From the NCBI GenBank assembly GCA_024697645.1, contig JAILFH010000007.1:1-39329 (forward strand): a DNA stretch of 39,329 nt, read 5' to 3'. Shown here in pieces: positions 1 to 8,721 of the stretch; positions within the stretch are counted from its first letter, which is position 1, and each line of letters starts with the position of its first letter. The notes under the pieces are model-generated. The model saw nothing but the letters and a program-made list of their open reading frames with translations, did not search any database and had not been told where the DNA came from. Source of the DNA: Prevotella sp. (GTDB lineage Bacteria; Bacteroidota; Bacteroidia; Bacteroidales; Bacteroidaceae). The position numbers and the translations under genes were made by a program.

Positions 1-1
1 T

Positions 2-238
2 AGGCTGAACCAGAAAAACTGGACACCCCCAACTTGGGCCTACAAGCGTTTCAGGAAGAGAATTGAGACTGTCTTTTCTCAACTGAATGACCATCTCATG
101 ATGATACGCAATTATGCAAAGAAGCCTTCTGGCCTCTTCGCGAGGATGGCTGCCAAGGTAGCGGCATTCACCATGTTGCAGTATTTCAATCTTCTCAATC
201 ATAGGCCCATAGGGCAAGTTAAATACGCATTATTTTAA
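2..238 (+). CDS. IS982-like transposase, C-terminal fragment (cut by window edge)
   Basis: The frame is open from the window edge to a TAA at 236-238 and gives 78 residues. It contains the run RIETVFSQL followed by a basic, hydrophobic tail ending NHRPIGQVKYALF. A C-terminal R-IE-x-VF-x-QL block carrying the last Glu of the DDE triad is typical of IS982/IS4-like transposases (family knowledge). Only the last part is in view, so whether the element is intact upstream cannot be judged. I could not find its right-end inverted repeat with confidence in the 170 bases that follow. It marks a mobile element next to the secreted-protein genes. Confidence 0.75.
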   Translation, partial: RLNQKNWTPPTWAYKRFRKRIETVFSQLNDHLMMIRNYAKKPSGLFARMAAKVAAFTMLQYFNLLNHRPIGQVKYALF

Positions 239-340
239 TTCAACCAACAGGCAACTTGAACTTTTTCTTGCCACTTGGTTCGAATGTCCTAACGATCTGG
301 CCAGAGAAACTGACTACATCTACTTTCTACAGGCCTCAAC

Positions 341-380
341 AAAACAAAGAGTTCTGCAGCCTATTTGCCACAGAACTCTT
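341..380 (-). terminator. Rho-independent terminator of the Omp28-like gene
   Basis: A perfect 10-bp stem (AAGAGTTCTG at 347-356 with CAGAACTCTT at 371-380) lies 30 bases past the stop of the minus-strand gene. On the minus strand it is followed by GTTTTGTT. Confidence 0.7.
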
Positions 381-409
381 CGCTTATATTATAAAAAGGT
401 TGTTTCCTT

Positions 410-3400
410 TTACTTCTTCAGCACCTTTCTCACTGTACCATCGCTCATACGAACGATGTTCAGACCACGATGGAGAGACTTTGCCTGACGACCACCGAGG
501 TCATAGTAGACCACAGGCGTAGCAGTCTTCTGGTCCTCATCGGCAATCTTGATGGCTGTTGCTGTTGCCACCTTACACTTCTGAGCATTCAGGACCTCAC
601 CTGTCTCGGTGTTGGTAAGGATAGCAACCACCTTCAGTTTTTCAACATCCAGATCCATTTCGTCGCCATTGTTGTTGATAGCGTTAGCCATTAAGAACGT
701 ATACTTGTGGCTGATAGCCTTATCGGCTGTAATCGTAGCAGGAATACTACCTCTGATGGCAGCACCACTCTTGGCAGAAACCATCACGGCTACATCATTA
801 TAGACAAGCCCGTCTACATAGTCACCAGCATCAGCGAACGGAGCGAGATCGTCTTCAAGACCTACCTCTCCATTGTAATAGTTGCTCTGAGACCAATCGC
901 TACCAGTACCAGTCATACCATCAGCAACAAGCACATAGGACAGACCGTACTTAGCACCAGTTGCATCGTAGGGGAACGTTACATTTGTGGTCACGCTTAC
1001 CTTCTTCTCATCAGCACTCAAGTTAGCCTTCACATCAATGTCGGCATATCCGAAGACCTGATTGCGATCAGCAAGATCCTGAGCAACACCCATCGGCTCA
1101 TCACCTAATCCATAATAAGGATCTACCTCAAATGCACGGTCAATCCAAGCATCAGGATAACCCTCAACTGTAGAAGGATATTCGTTGGAGAATACAACCT
1201 CCATCGGGTCACCATTGTGATAACTTACAAGCACATATTCATCAGGATAGAGTTCTGCGAGTTTCTCAAAAGCCACAAATCCACGAACGCACCATCCACA
1301 CCAAGTTCCAGTGTACTCCTCGAGCAGAGCGCGCTTCTTCGGAATATTATTGAGCACAACAATCGGTGAAGTGCTTTCAGGTGTAACATCCTCATTATCA
1401 ATACCGTTCACCTTCACTACCTTCACTACCAAGTCATAGTTACCACGCTCTGCAATTCCTTCCAGAGTGTTTGTGATGGTGCAGGTCAGACCCAGGTCGT
1501 TGGCTACGGGTTCAGCCAGATCGAAGTGCTTCGAAGTGGTTTTGCCGTTCAGAATATAATTAACATCGAGCGACTCAATGCCCTTGGCACCGTGATTAGC
1601 CACCATAGTCTCAACAGTGATTTCCTCACCAGCCTTCACGTAAGTAGTCTCATTAGCCTTCGGAGCAGCAGCATTGTCTTTCACTGAAGCACCCGAGACT
1701 TCTACCTTGATGTAAGCAGAAACACCAATTTCCTCAGACATATCCATCCACTTCATATAAACCTTCGAAGTGTGCAGATACAAGCCACCTTCGGTCATCT
1801 TGTCAACTACTACAATTGGATATCCTGTATAATCGTCAACTTCGTCAATGGTCATAGAATAACCTACATAAACGCCCTCCTCAGGGATGGTATAAGGTGT
1901 AGGCAACTCAACAGTAACGAAACCAGACTCTGAAGCCTCAGTGGGAATCTCAACAAGGTTAGGAGCGTTGACGCCATTCTCCACACGGAGATTTGTCGAC
2001 AGCCATACCTTCAGGTTGCTGACATTCTCAGTCGATACCAGAGGAATAGAAATCTTATCGATATGTGTGCCAACAATTGCATCGTCCTGCAGTTTCATAG
2101 CCACATCGTAGGTCTGAGTCTTGAGGTCGCCAATCACACCCACTTCCTGACTTCCGTCGAACGGGCTGTAGTTGATGCTGTTACCAACATTCTCAGGATC
2201 GAGTTCTGGATATTCAGGCGTCTCCTTCTCGGGCTGAGGTTCTACACCAGTTTCAACCCATACAATCTCAGAACGACGCTCTTCGCCACCACCACGATAG
2301 ATTGTCTGCATACCATAGGCGTCGACACCTGTCTGATAAAGATAAATGGCATTTTCATAGATATCCCAACCCTCAGTGAATCCATAGGGGATTTCTGTCA
2401 TCGGCTCCTCAAGTGCGATGAAAGTCTCTGGATCAAATTCAAGAACTTTTTCCTCTCCGTTTACGCGAGTGTAAATATGATACGAGAGTTTGTCAGACAG
2501 TATGAAGTTGCCTTCCTCGTCAACAGGCTGTATCTCATACTCCAGATAACCCCAGCCATAGCCGTAGAGAGCATAGTAGGGATAACCCATGTAGGTATAG
2601 AGAATATTGTCGGGAGCAGCAGGTGTAGCAGGCACTTCCACAAACGGAGCCATCGATGCATCCTCGAAGACGGCTGCATAATAGACTGTCTCTGTACCAG
2701 CATTCACCATAAAGGTGTTGCTGTTACTGAGTGTCTTCGTGGCAGCATCATAGTCAAACGTGATGTCCTCGTCGGCCAACACGTAGTCCTCGTAATACTC
2801 GTCATAGTACTCATCGTAGACTTCCTCTGCAGTAGCGGCAACGAGATACTGATGATAGGTTGTAGCACCGATATACTGACCCGTCTTGAAGATTACCTTG
2901 TCACCATTGATAGTACCTTTAATCCATGACTCAGGCAGTTCTGTGTATACACCCTGTACATAGACATCATTGCCATCGAAGCCAACATTCACAAGGTGAC
3001 CAGCATAGTCGTCAGCCTGCAGCACATACTCAGTGGTCTCCAGACCTTCGGGAGCAGAAACGGGCTCAATGTTCACTTCCTCCATCGAGAAATTCCAGTC
3101 GGCATAGCCATACCACTCACTGGTGTAATCAGTCAGACCCAGCACATTCTCACCTGTTGCGAGAGGACTATTTGCCGGTGTTGAAATGGCACGAGTAGCA
3201 GGATCGTAGTCCAGCACAAGAGTCTCATCCTCCTTGGCTACGTAGGTTTCCTGAACCATATCCAATTCCATGAGTTCCAGATAGTAGTATTCTCCCTCTG
3301 ACTCCAGAATGGTCTGTGGAAACTCAATCGTGATTTTAGAACCATCAACCTGGCCTTTCACCCAACCTGGGCACTCAAAGCCTGTCAGCAGGTTCTTCAG

Positions 3401-3814
3401 ATAAACAGTACCATCATTAGCAAATACTGCCTGAACAGCACCGCCAATAACCTCCTGATACATCAGACCTAAAAAGGTAGCCACGTAACTCTCACCATTA
3501 CGGATATAACTCACGAACTCACCCTCTGGCTGCTCTTCGATCAGTGGGTCACCATAAGCCTTACGCATTGGCTTCTGCGCGTTGGCCTTCTGTGCCTTTT
3601 TGTTCATGGAGAACATCTGGCGAGCAAAACGCTGTTTTTCACTCTTCTTCATTTGACGCTGCTCAACAGCCTTCGAAGCGCGAGTTTTCTCCGTCTTCAC
3701 CAGTTTCGCCATTTTCTCTGGCATTTTGACCACTCGTTGCTGACTAGTTTGAGCCAGCCCGGTGGCAACCATCATGAAGATTGCCACCAAACATAAAGTA
3801 AATCTTTTTGTCAT
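410..3814 (-). CDS. Large secreted Omp28-like protein with sorting-type C-terminus
   Basis: 1134 residues. The N-terminus (MTKRFTLCLVAIFMMVATGLAQ) is a signal peptide, so the protein is exported. A basic linker (about 25-90) follows. Two related beta-type modules lie at roughly 100-215 and 265-375; each has a WVKGQVDGSK / WIKGTINGDK motif and ends in an acidic strand before DYDPATR / DYDAATK. A Tyr/Asp/Glu-rich stretch sits near 333-350. Around residue 830 the sequence KKRALLEEYTGTWCGWCVRG begins an Omp28/thioredoxin-like domain with a CGWC centre (C839, C842). The last ~35 residues (YYDLGGR...GLNIVRMSDG...RKV) resemble a type IX secretion C-terminal domain. Function is unknown; redox activity of the CxxC is possible but untested. 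It lies 62 bp after another gene with the same tail on the same strand, so the two may be co-transcribed. Confidence 0.8.
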   Translation of the reverse strand: MTKRFTLCLVAIFMMVATGLAQTSQQRVVKMPEKMAKLVKTEKTRASKAVEQRQMKKSEKQRFARQMFSMNKKAQKANAQKPMRKAYGDPLIEEQPEGEFVSYIRNGESYVATFLGLMYQEVIGGAVQAVFANDGTVYLKNLLTGFECPGWVKGQVDGSKITIEFPQTILESEGEYYYLELMELDMVQETYVAKEDETLVLDYDPATRAISTPANSPLATGENVLGLTDYTSEWYGYADWNFSMEEVNIEPVSAPEGLETTEYVLQADDYAGHLVNVGFDGNDVYVQGVYTELPESWIKGTINGDKVIFKTGQYIGATTYHQYLVAATAEEVYDEYYDEYYEDYVLADEDITFDYDAATKTLSNSNTFMVNAGTETVYYAAVFEDASMAPFVEVPATPAAPDNILYTYMGYPYYALYGYGWGYLEYEIQPVDEEGNFILSDKLSYHIYTRVNGEEKVLEFDPETFIALEEPMTEIPYGFTEGWDIYENAIYLYQTGVDAYGMQTIYRGGGEERRSEIVWVETGVEPQPEKETPEYPELDPENVGNSINYSPFDGSQEVGVIGDLKTQTYDVAMKLQDDAIVGTHIDKISIPLVSTENVSNLKVWLSTNLRVENGVNAPNLVEIPTEASESGFVTVELPTPYTIPEEGVYVGYSMTIDEVDDYTGYPIVVVDKMTEGGLYLHTSKVYMKWMDMSEEIGVSAYIKVEVSGASVKDNAAAPKANETTYVKAGEEITVETMVANHGAKGIESLDVNYILNGKTTSKHFDLAEPVANDLGLTCTITNTLEGIAERGNYDLVVKVVKVNGIDNEDVTPESTSPIVVLNNIPKKRALLEEYTGTWCGWCVRGFVAFEKLAELYPDEYVLVSYHNGDPMEVVFSNEYPSTVEGYPDAWIDRAFEVDPYYGLGDEPMGVAQDLADRNQVFGYADIDVKANLSADEKKVSVTTNVTFPYDATGAKYGLSYVLVADGMTGTGSDWSQSNYYNGEVGLEDDLAPFADAGDYVDGLVYNDVAVMVSAKSGAAIRGSIPATITADKAISHKYTFLMANAINNNGDEMDLDVEKLKVVAILTNTETGEVLNAQKCKVATATAIKIADEDQKTATPVVYYDLGGRQAKSLHRGLNIVRMSDGTVRKVLKK

Positions 3815-3876
3815 AAAAAGTTGTTTAGTTATTGTATATATGGGGTATTCTTTATACCCTGAATCGTCGTTCTGTT

Positions 3877-4497
3877 TTACTTTCCAATAACCTTTCTAAC
3901 CGAACCATCGCTCATGCGCACGATGTTAATTCCGCGAGAAGCACCATCTGTGCGGCGACCCTGTGCGTCATAGTAAGCCTTTGGTGTAGCAGTCTTTGTC
4001 TCAGCCTGACCAATGTTTGCAGGATCAGTATACTTATAGTTTACGGTAATTGTGCGCTTGCCCTTCGAAGCGAATCCATCATACATGTTCAATGTATAAG
4101 TTACGGTGCACTCGCCATAGGCCTCCGGTGTCCATTCAGTCATCAAGTCCATTTGCTTACCCTGATCAAACTTGGTCTTGGCTGTCTCTTTCTGCTTACC
4201 TGTTGAACTATAGAAAACACAGTTCGTCGGGAAGCACAACTGCAATGCGCCATTGTCCAACTTCGTAATCTCTGCCTGTGCAGCCACTTGATAACTACTC
4301 GGAGCACTTACGTTCTTGGCATATAAGCCAGAATACACAATAGCACCACCCCAACCATCGTCCTCTGCGTCAGCACGCTCAATGGTAACACCATCTTCAT
4401 AGACGTTGCCATCCTTGTCTGCAAACACGTAATAGTCCTGGGCGAAAGCACCGGAAGCCATTAGCAAAAAACTAAAAAGAGTAAAAATCTTCTTCAT
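3877..4497 (-). CDS. Secreted protein with sorting-type C-terminal tail
   Basis: 206 residues. The signal peptide MKKIFTLFSFLLMASGAFAQ is followed directly by DYYVFADKDGNVYEDG, so the mature chain is a short beta-rich protein. The last 35 residues (KAYYDAQGRR...GINIVRMSDGS..KVIGK) are nearly the same as the end of the downstream 1134-residue protein, which suggests a shared secretion or anchoring route. I recognise no catalytic motif. The start is supported by the signal peptide and by a Bacteroidetes -7 element about 80 bp upstream. The next gene follows after 62 bp with only a weak hairpin (GGGTAT/ATACCC, 3843-3859) between them, so an operon is likely. Confidence 0.75.
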   Translation of the reverse strand: MKKIFTLFSFLLMASGAFAQDYYVFADKDGNVYEDGVTIERADAEDDGWGGAIVYSGLYAKNVSAPSSYQVAAQAEITKLDNGALQLCFPTNCVFYSSTGKQKETAKTKFDQGKQMDLMTEWTPEAYGECTVTYTLNMYDGFASKGKRTITVNYKYTDPANIGQAETKTATPKAYYDAQGRRTDGASRGINIVRMSDGSVRKVIGK

Positions 4498-4578
4498 AAG
4501 CCTTGTCTTAAATTCTATTTTTTATTGTTATTCTGTGAGTTTTCTTCTATCTTTTACCAGTTTTTAAAATTTCGTTTG

Positions 4579-4586
4579 CAAAGGTA
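4579..4586 (-). promoter_or_regulatory. -7 promoter element for the 206-residue secreted protein
   Basis: The minus strand reads TACCTTTG, a match to the Bacteroidetes -7 box TAnnTTTG, about 80 bp upstream of the start at 4497. The -33 box is poor (ATTG at about the right distance). Confidence 0.6.
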
Positions 4587-4717
4587 CAAAAAAAAGTAAC
4601 AAATCAATAGCACTTTAAGTAAAAAATGCAAGAAAATTATTATTTGGACTTTCATTTTGTCTTTTCGATGCTCTAATAGACTCATAATGACGCCCTGCTG
4701 CGCTTTGGGCTTAAACA

Positions 4718-4749
4718 TTTGGCGGTTCCAATCTTTTTTCGTACCTTCG
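4718..4749 (+). promoter_or_regulatory. Promoter of the EamA transporter
   Basis: TTTG at 4718-4721, a 20-nt spacer, then TACCTTCG at 4742-4749. The spacing is right and one base differs from TAnnTTTG. It rules out an in-frame ATG at 4719 as the start codon, since that ATG lies inside the -33 box. Confidence 0.65.
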
Positions 4750-4775
4750 CAGCCGAATTTGAAATGAAGGTGAAT

Positions 4776-5726
4776 ATGGATAACAACAAACCTCTGATTG
4801 CCCATCTGAGCATGTTTACGGCTTGTGCCATCTGGGGACTGATGTCGCCTCTGGGCAAAGACGCTATGACACATGGTATCGACGGTATCACAATGGTGTC
4901 GTTTCGAGTGTTGGGGGGAGCGATTCTCTTCTGGCTGACCACTTTGCTGATTAGCATTTGGAAACGCCACGAGCCTAAGCCTATTGAGCGAGTTCCCCTG
5001 CGCGACAGGTTTCTCTTTGCTGCCGCTGCTGTTTTCGGACTCGTCTGCAATCAGTGTTGTTTCACCATTGGACTAAGCATCACCTCACCTGTGAATGCGA
5101 GCATTGTCACCACTTCGCTCCCTATCTTCGCCATGATTCTCTCGTTTCTCATTTTGCGAGAGCCTATCACCTGGAAGAAAGCAGGCGGTGTTGCTATTGG
5201 CTGTGCAGGAGCAGTGACCCTTGTGCTGACGAGTGTACATGCTGCCGATGCGAAAGTGGGCAATGTGCGTGGCGACCTGCTCGTACTTGGTGCTCAACTC
5301 TCCTATGCGTTGTTCCTATCGCTCTTCAATAAGTTCATCAAGAAATACGACATCATCACCGTTAACCGCTGGATGTTCCTCTGGGCCACAATCATCATCT
5401 GGCCATTTACGATTAGTCATGTTGTCGCCACCGACTGGGCTGCCGTTCCACTTCGCACTTGGCTCGAAGCAGGCTATGTAGTTTTTTTCGGAACTTTCGT
5501 AGGCTATATCCTCATCGTCAATGCCCAGAAAGTGTTGCGTCCGACGGTTGTCTCCATCTATAATTATGTGCAACCAGCTGTTGCCGTCACTGTCTCTGTC
5601 CTCACGGGTATCGGTGTCTTCAAGCCCTCTCAGGGACTCGCCGTTTTGCTTGTCTTCCTTGGTGTCTGGCTTGTCACCAAATCGAAAAGCCGCCGCGACA
5701 TTGAAGGAAAAAGCATTGAAGGCTGA
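4776..5726 (+). CDS. DMT-superfamily transporter (EamA family)
   Basis: 316 residues from the chosen start. Two homologous halves, each with about five hydrophobic segments, make ten predicted membrane helices, the EamA/RhaT-type drug/metabolite transporter fold. The first half contains ACAIWGLMSPLGKDAM, typical of the family's first helix, and PVNASIVTTSLPIFAMILS. The second half has a C-terminal PTVVSIYNYVQPAVAV segment, matching the conserved end of EamA proteins. These are inner-membrane exporters or permeases of small metabolites; the substrate cannot be predicted. I chose ATG 4776 because a promoter overlaps the earlier in-frame ATG at 4719. ATG 4764 is possible but would leave a leader of only about 10 nt. 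It stands alone, divergent from the gene ending at 3877. Confidence 0.85.
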   Translation: MDNNKPLIAHLSMFTACAIWGLMSPLGKDAMTHGIDGITMVSFRVLGGAILFWLTTLLISIWKRHEPKPIERVPLRDRFLFAAAAVFGLVCNQCCFTIGLSITSPVNASIVTTSLPIFAMILSFLILREPITWKKAGGVAIGCAGAVTLVLTSVHAADAKVGNVRGDLLVLGAQLSYALFLSLFNKFIKKYDIITVNRWMFLWATIIIWPFTISHVVATDWAAVPLRTWLEAGYVVFFGTFVGYILIVNAQKVLRPTVVSIYNYVQPAVAVTVSVLTGIGVFKPSQGLAVLLVFLGVWLVTKSKSRRDIEGKSIEG

Positions 5727-5922
5727 CTTGCAAACCACACCTTTTCTTATTACAGACGATTCACAGCATTCTTTCAAAATAATGTTGTGCCGACTTCCAT
5801 TGAATTGCCACAAGGCTTAAACTCTGAGTTCTATAAAACATCTAATCTCAGGGATAAGCAAGAAAAGGATTCTTTTTTTGAAAAAGAAAATGGAAAAATG
5901 CTGCGATAAGGAATATTTTTAT

Positions 5923-5930
5923 TAACTTTG
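5923..5930 (+). promoter_or_regulatory. -7 promoter element of the 123-residue secreted protein
   Basis: TAACTTTG lies 26 bp before the start codon at 5957. No clear TTTG occurs 19-20 nt upstream. Confidence 0.6.
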
Positions 5931-5956
5931 TAGCCTATATCAATTCTAAGCAATCA

Positions 5957-6328
5957 ATGAAGAAAATTATCTTAGTCGCACTGATGTCCCTGATGACAAT
6001 TGGGATGCAGGCCCAGCGCATTTCATATATTGAGACTACTCGCTCCTGGTACTACATCTACGATGAGAACGGGAAGAAACTGAAAGGTATCAGCCGCAAT
6101 ATGGGTGAACTGAAATGCTATGGTTCGACGTTCTATCTGCTCCAACAAGGAACCTCGTTCTATGTTTCCTACGACCCATCGGGCCGCCGCATACACGCAT
6201 GGGGCAGGAGCACAGTGGGCGAAATTGTCGGAGCGTCAGGTGATACGTTCACCAGCCAGCGCGGCTCGTGGATTTATACTTGGCACAAGAATGGCAAGAA
6301 AATCTCAACGAGATCAAAGCAACAGTAA
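5957..6328 (+). CDS. Small secreted protein of unknown function
   Basis: 123 residues. MKKIILVALMSLMTIGMQAQ is a clear signal peptide with cleavage after AQ. The mature part is rich in Tyr, Trp, Gly and Ser, with two related stretches, YIYDENGKKLKGISR and YTWHKNGKKIS, plus a middle VSYDPSGRRIHAWG. This suggests two to three short beta-hairpin repeats of the type D/KNGKK. No catalytic motif is seen. A -7 promoter box lies 26 bp upstream. A weak hairpin (CTCTTTTCC/GGAGAAGAG, 6342-6363) follows the stop, so it is probably a single-gene unit. Confidence 0.7.
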   Translation: MKKIILVALMSLMTIGMQAQRISYIETTRSWYYIYDENGKKLKGISRNMGELKCYGSTFYLLQQGTSFYVSYDPSGRRIHAWGRSTVGEIVGASGDTFTSQRGSWIYTWHKNGKKISTRSKQQ

Positions 6329-6483
6329 ATTCCACCAACTACTCTTTTCCATGAGGAGAAGAGCATTGCTTATCATCGTCTAACCAAACGCTTTGGAAAT
6401 GATTCTCCAAAAGAGGAATCGAGAAGTATTCATTTTAAAACATCGAAATCAATAGACAATAATAATAAAAGTAAAACTTAACT

Positions 6484-8661
6484 ATGAACCTAAGAAAATT
6501 TATCCTTTTCATGTGTATGCTGCTGGCTGCTGGCGCTACACTCTATGCTGCCGATGGCGACTACACTCGTTTTGTAAACCCACGCATCGGAACTGGCGGT
6601 CATGGTCATGTATTCCTTGGTGCAAATGTTCCTTTCGGTTACGTTCAACTTGGTCCCACACAGCCCACTCGCGGCTGGGACTGGTGCTCAGGCTACCATC
6701 ATTCTGACTCAGTGATCATCGGCTTCGGCCATCAGCACTTGAGCGGAACAGGTATTGGCGACCTTGGCGACGTGGCTCTGCTGCCCGTAGCAACGAAGGA
6801 ACAGCGTCAGACCATTTTCTCACACGCTTCCGAGTCGGTACGTCCAGGCTACTACGCCGTGAAACTCGGTGAACCGAATGTGTTTGTAGAACTGACAGCA
6901 ACCAAACGCGTCGGTATGCATCGCTACACCTTCGGTGCCGACCAGACAGAAGCCATGCTGATGCTCGACCTTCGTCAGGGCATCGGCTGGGACCACATCA
7001 GTCAGTGTCAGATGACACAGGAATCGGGAACCATCGTGAGCGGTTATCGCCATTCAGTGGGCTGGGCCAAGAGACAGAAGGATTTCTTCGTAGCCGAATT
7101 CTCTCAGCCTGTGAAAATGGAAAAGGTTGACAACGACACCACCGCCGTGCTGACCCTGAGTCGTCCGAACGAACCCCTGCTGGTAAAGGTTGCCCTTTCA
7201 GCCGTAAGCGTTGCTAACGCCAAATTGAACTTGCAGGCAGAATTGCCTGGCTGGGACTTTGCAGCAACTGTTGCCAATGCCCGCAAGGCTTGGAACGACG
7301 AACTGTCGAAGATTCAGATTAAGACCATGGGCAAGAAAGCCGACGACGTCAGAACAATTTTCTACACCGCTATGTATCACTCGATGACTGCTCCTTCAGT
7401 GTTCAACGATGTGAACGGTGAATATCGCGGTGCTGACGGACAAGTTCATAAGGGCGACTTCACGAACTATACAACCCTTTCGCTCTGGGACACTTATCGC
7501 TCTGCTCATCCGCTGCAGACCATCATCCATCCAGAGAAGCAGACCGACGTAGCACAGACTCTGCTGCACATCTTCAAAGAACAGGGCAAACTGCCCGTGT
7601 GGCATCTGATGGGCAACGAGACCGACTGTATGGTGGGCAATCCTGCCATTCCCGTACTTGCCGACTTGGTGCTGAAAGGCTACATCACGGGTGCAGACCG
7701 CGAAGCAGCCTTCGAGGCTATGAAGACTTCTGCAATGCTCGACGAGCGCGGCATGAAGGAACTGAAGGAATATGGCTACATCCCCTTCGACAAGGACCAA
7801 ACCAACGAGACCGTAGCCAAGGGTCTGGAATATGCTCTTGCTGACTGGTGTGTGGCTCAGGTGGCAAAACTGCTGGGCAAGAAGGCCGACTACAAGTACT
7901 TCCTGCAGCGCAGCAAACTCTATCAGAAGTACTTCGATCCCGCTGACGGATTCATCAAGGGGCTGTCCTCAACAGGTGAACGCCGTACTCCGTTCAACCC
8001 CTTCCGCTCGGCTCATCGCGCCGACGACTTCACCGAAGGAAACTCCTGGCAGTACACTTGGCTCGTGCCCCACGATGTTCACGGTCTAGCAAAGATGTAT
8101 GGCTCTGAGGCTCGCTTTGTGGAGAAACTCGACTCGCTCTTCATCGTTGAAGGCGACCTCGGCGAAGAGGCTTCGCCCGACATCAGCGGACTCATCGGCC
8201 AATATGCTCACGGCAACGAACCTTCACACCATATTCTATATATGTACAACTACGTAGGTCAGCCCTGGAAGGGAGCCAAACTCATGCGCCGTACGATGGA
8301 AGAGATGTACTTTAACGACTACGATGGACTGTCGGGCAACGAAGACGTTGGTCAGATGTCGGCTTGGTACATTCTCTCGGCTATGGGTCTCTATCAGGTA
8401 GAGCCCGCCGGCGGAAAGTTCTGCATTGGTTCACCTGCCGTCAGCGAAGCAACCATCAACGTTGGCAACGGCAAGACCTTCACCGTGAAGGCTACGGACA
8501 ATAGCGACGAAAACATCTACGTTCAGCGCGCCCTGTTCAACGGCAAGCCTTACACGAAGTCGTACATCATGTTCACCGACCTGAAGAAAGGTGGCACGCT
8601 GGAACTCGTGATGGGACCTGAGCCCAGCAACTTCGGAACGAAGAAGAAGGACCGCCCGTAA
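6484..8661 (+). CDS. GH92 alpha-mannosidase (exo-acting, probably alpha-1,2)
   Basis: 725 residues, the usual GH92 length. Residues 1-22 are a signal peptide without a lipobox Cys, so a periplasmic location is expected. The N-terminal beta-sandwich starts with the family signature FVNPRIGTGGHGHVFLGA and VPFGYVQLGP (29-58). The (alpha/alpha)6 domain holds FTEGNSWQYTW, whose Glu (E518) fits the general acid of GH92. GNEDVGQMSAWY (618-629) fits the acidic base motif, and GNEPSHH (577-583) fits a metal/substrate site. GH92 enzymes are calcium-dependent inverting alpha-mannosidases acting on N-glycans or fungal mannan (family knowledge). It is first in a same-strand cassette with GH125 (60-bp gap) and GH130 (92-bp gap). 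The exact linkage cannot be told from sequence; alpha-1,2 is the commonest. No -7 box is evident in the 155 bp upstream. Confidence 0.93.
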   Translation: MNLRKFILFMCMLLAAGATLYAADGDYTRFVNPRIGTGGHGHVFLGANVPFGYVQLGPTQPTRGWDWCSGYHHSDSVIIGFGHQHLSGTGIGDLGDVALLPVATKEQRQTIFSHASESVRPGYYAVKLGEPNVFVELTATKRVGMHRYTFGADQTEAMLMLDLRQGIGWDHISQCQMTQESGTIVSGYRHSVGWAKRQKDFFVAEFSQPVKMEKVDNDTTAVLTLSRPNEPLLVKVALSAVSVANAKLNLQAELPGWDFAATVANARKAWNDELSKIQIKTMGKKADDVRTIFYTAMYHSMTAPSVFNDVNGEYRGADGQVHKGDFTNYTTLSLWDTYRSAHPLQTIIHPEKQTDVAQTLLHIFKEQGKLPVWHLMGNETDCMVGNPAIPVLADLVLKGYITGADREAAFEAMKTSAMLDERGMKELKEYGYIPFDKDQTNETVAKGLEYALADWCVAQVAKLLGKKADYKYFLQRSKLYQKYFDPADGFIKGLSSTGERRTPFNPFRSAHRADDFTEGNSWQYTWLVPHDVHGLAKMYGSEARFVEKLDSLFIVEGDLGEEASPDISGLIGQYAHGNEPSHHILYMYNYVGQPWKGAKLMRRTMEEMYFNDYDGLSGNEDVGQMSAWYILSAMGLYQVEPAGGKFCIGSPAVSEATINVGNGKTFTVKATDNSDENIYVQRALFNGKPYTKSYIMFTDLKKGGTLELVMGPEPSNFGTKKKDRP

Positions 8662-8721
8662 GAAAACAAGAATCATTCATCACTGCGGTTTTGCCGCATA
8701 TCCCAACCCAATAAGCAACCT

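Noticed and set aside
2063..2929. A 288-codon plus-strand frame inside the Omp28-like gene
   Set aside because: Antisense shadow; Cys/His/Ile-rich composition without domains, and the minus-strand gene is well supported.
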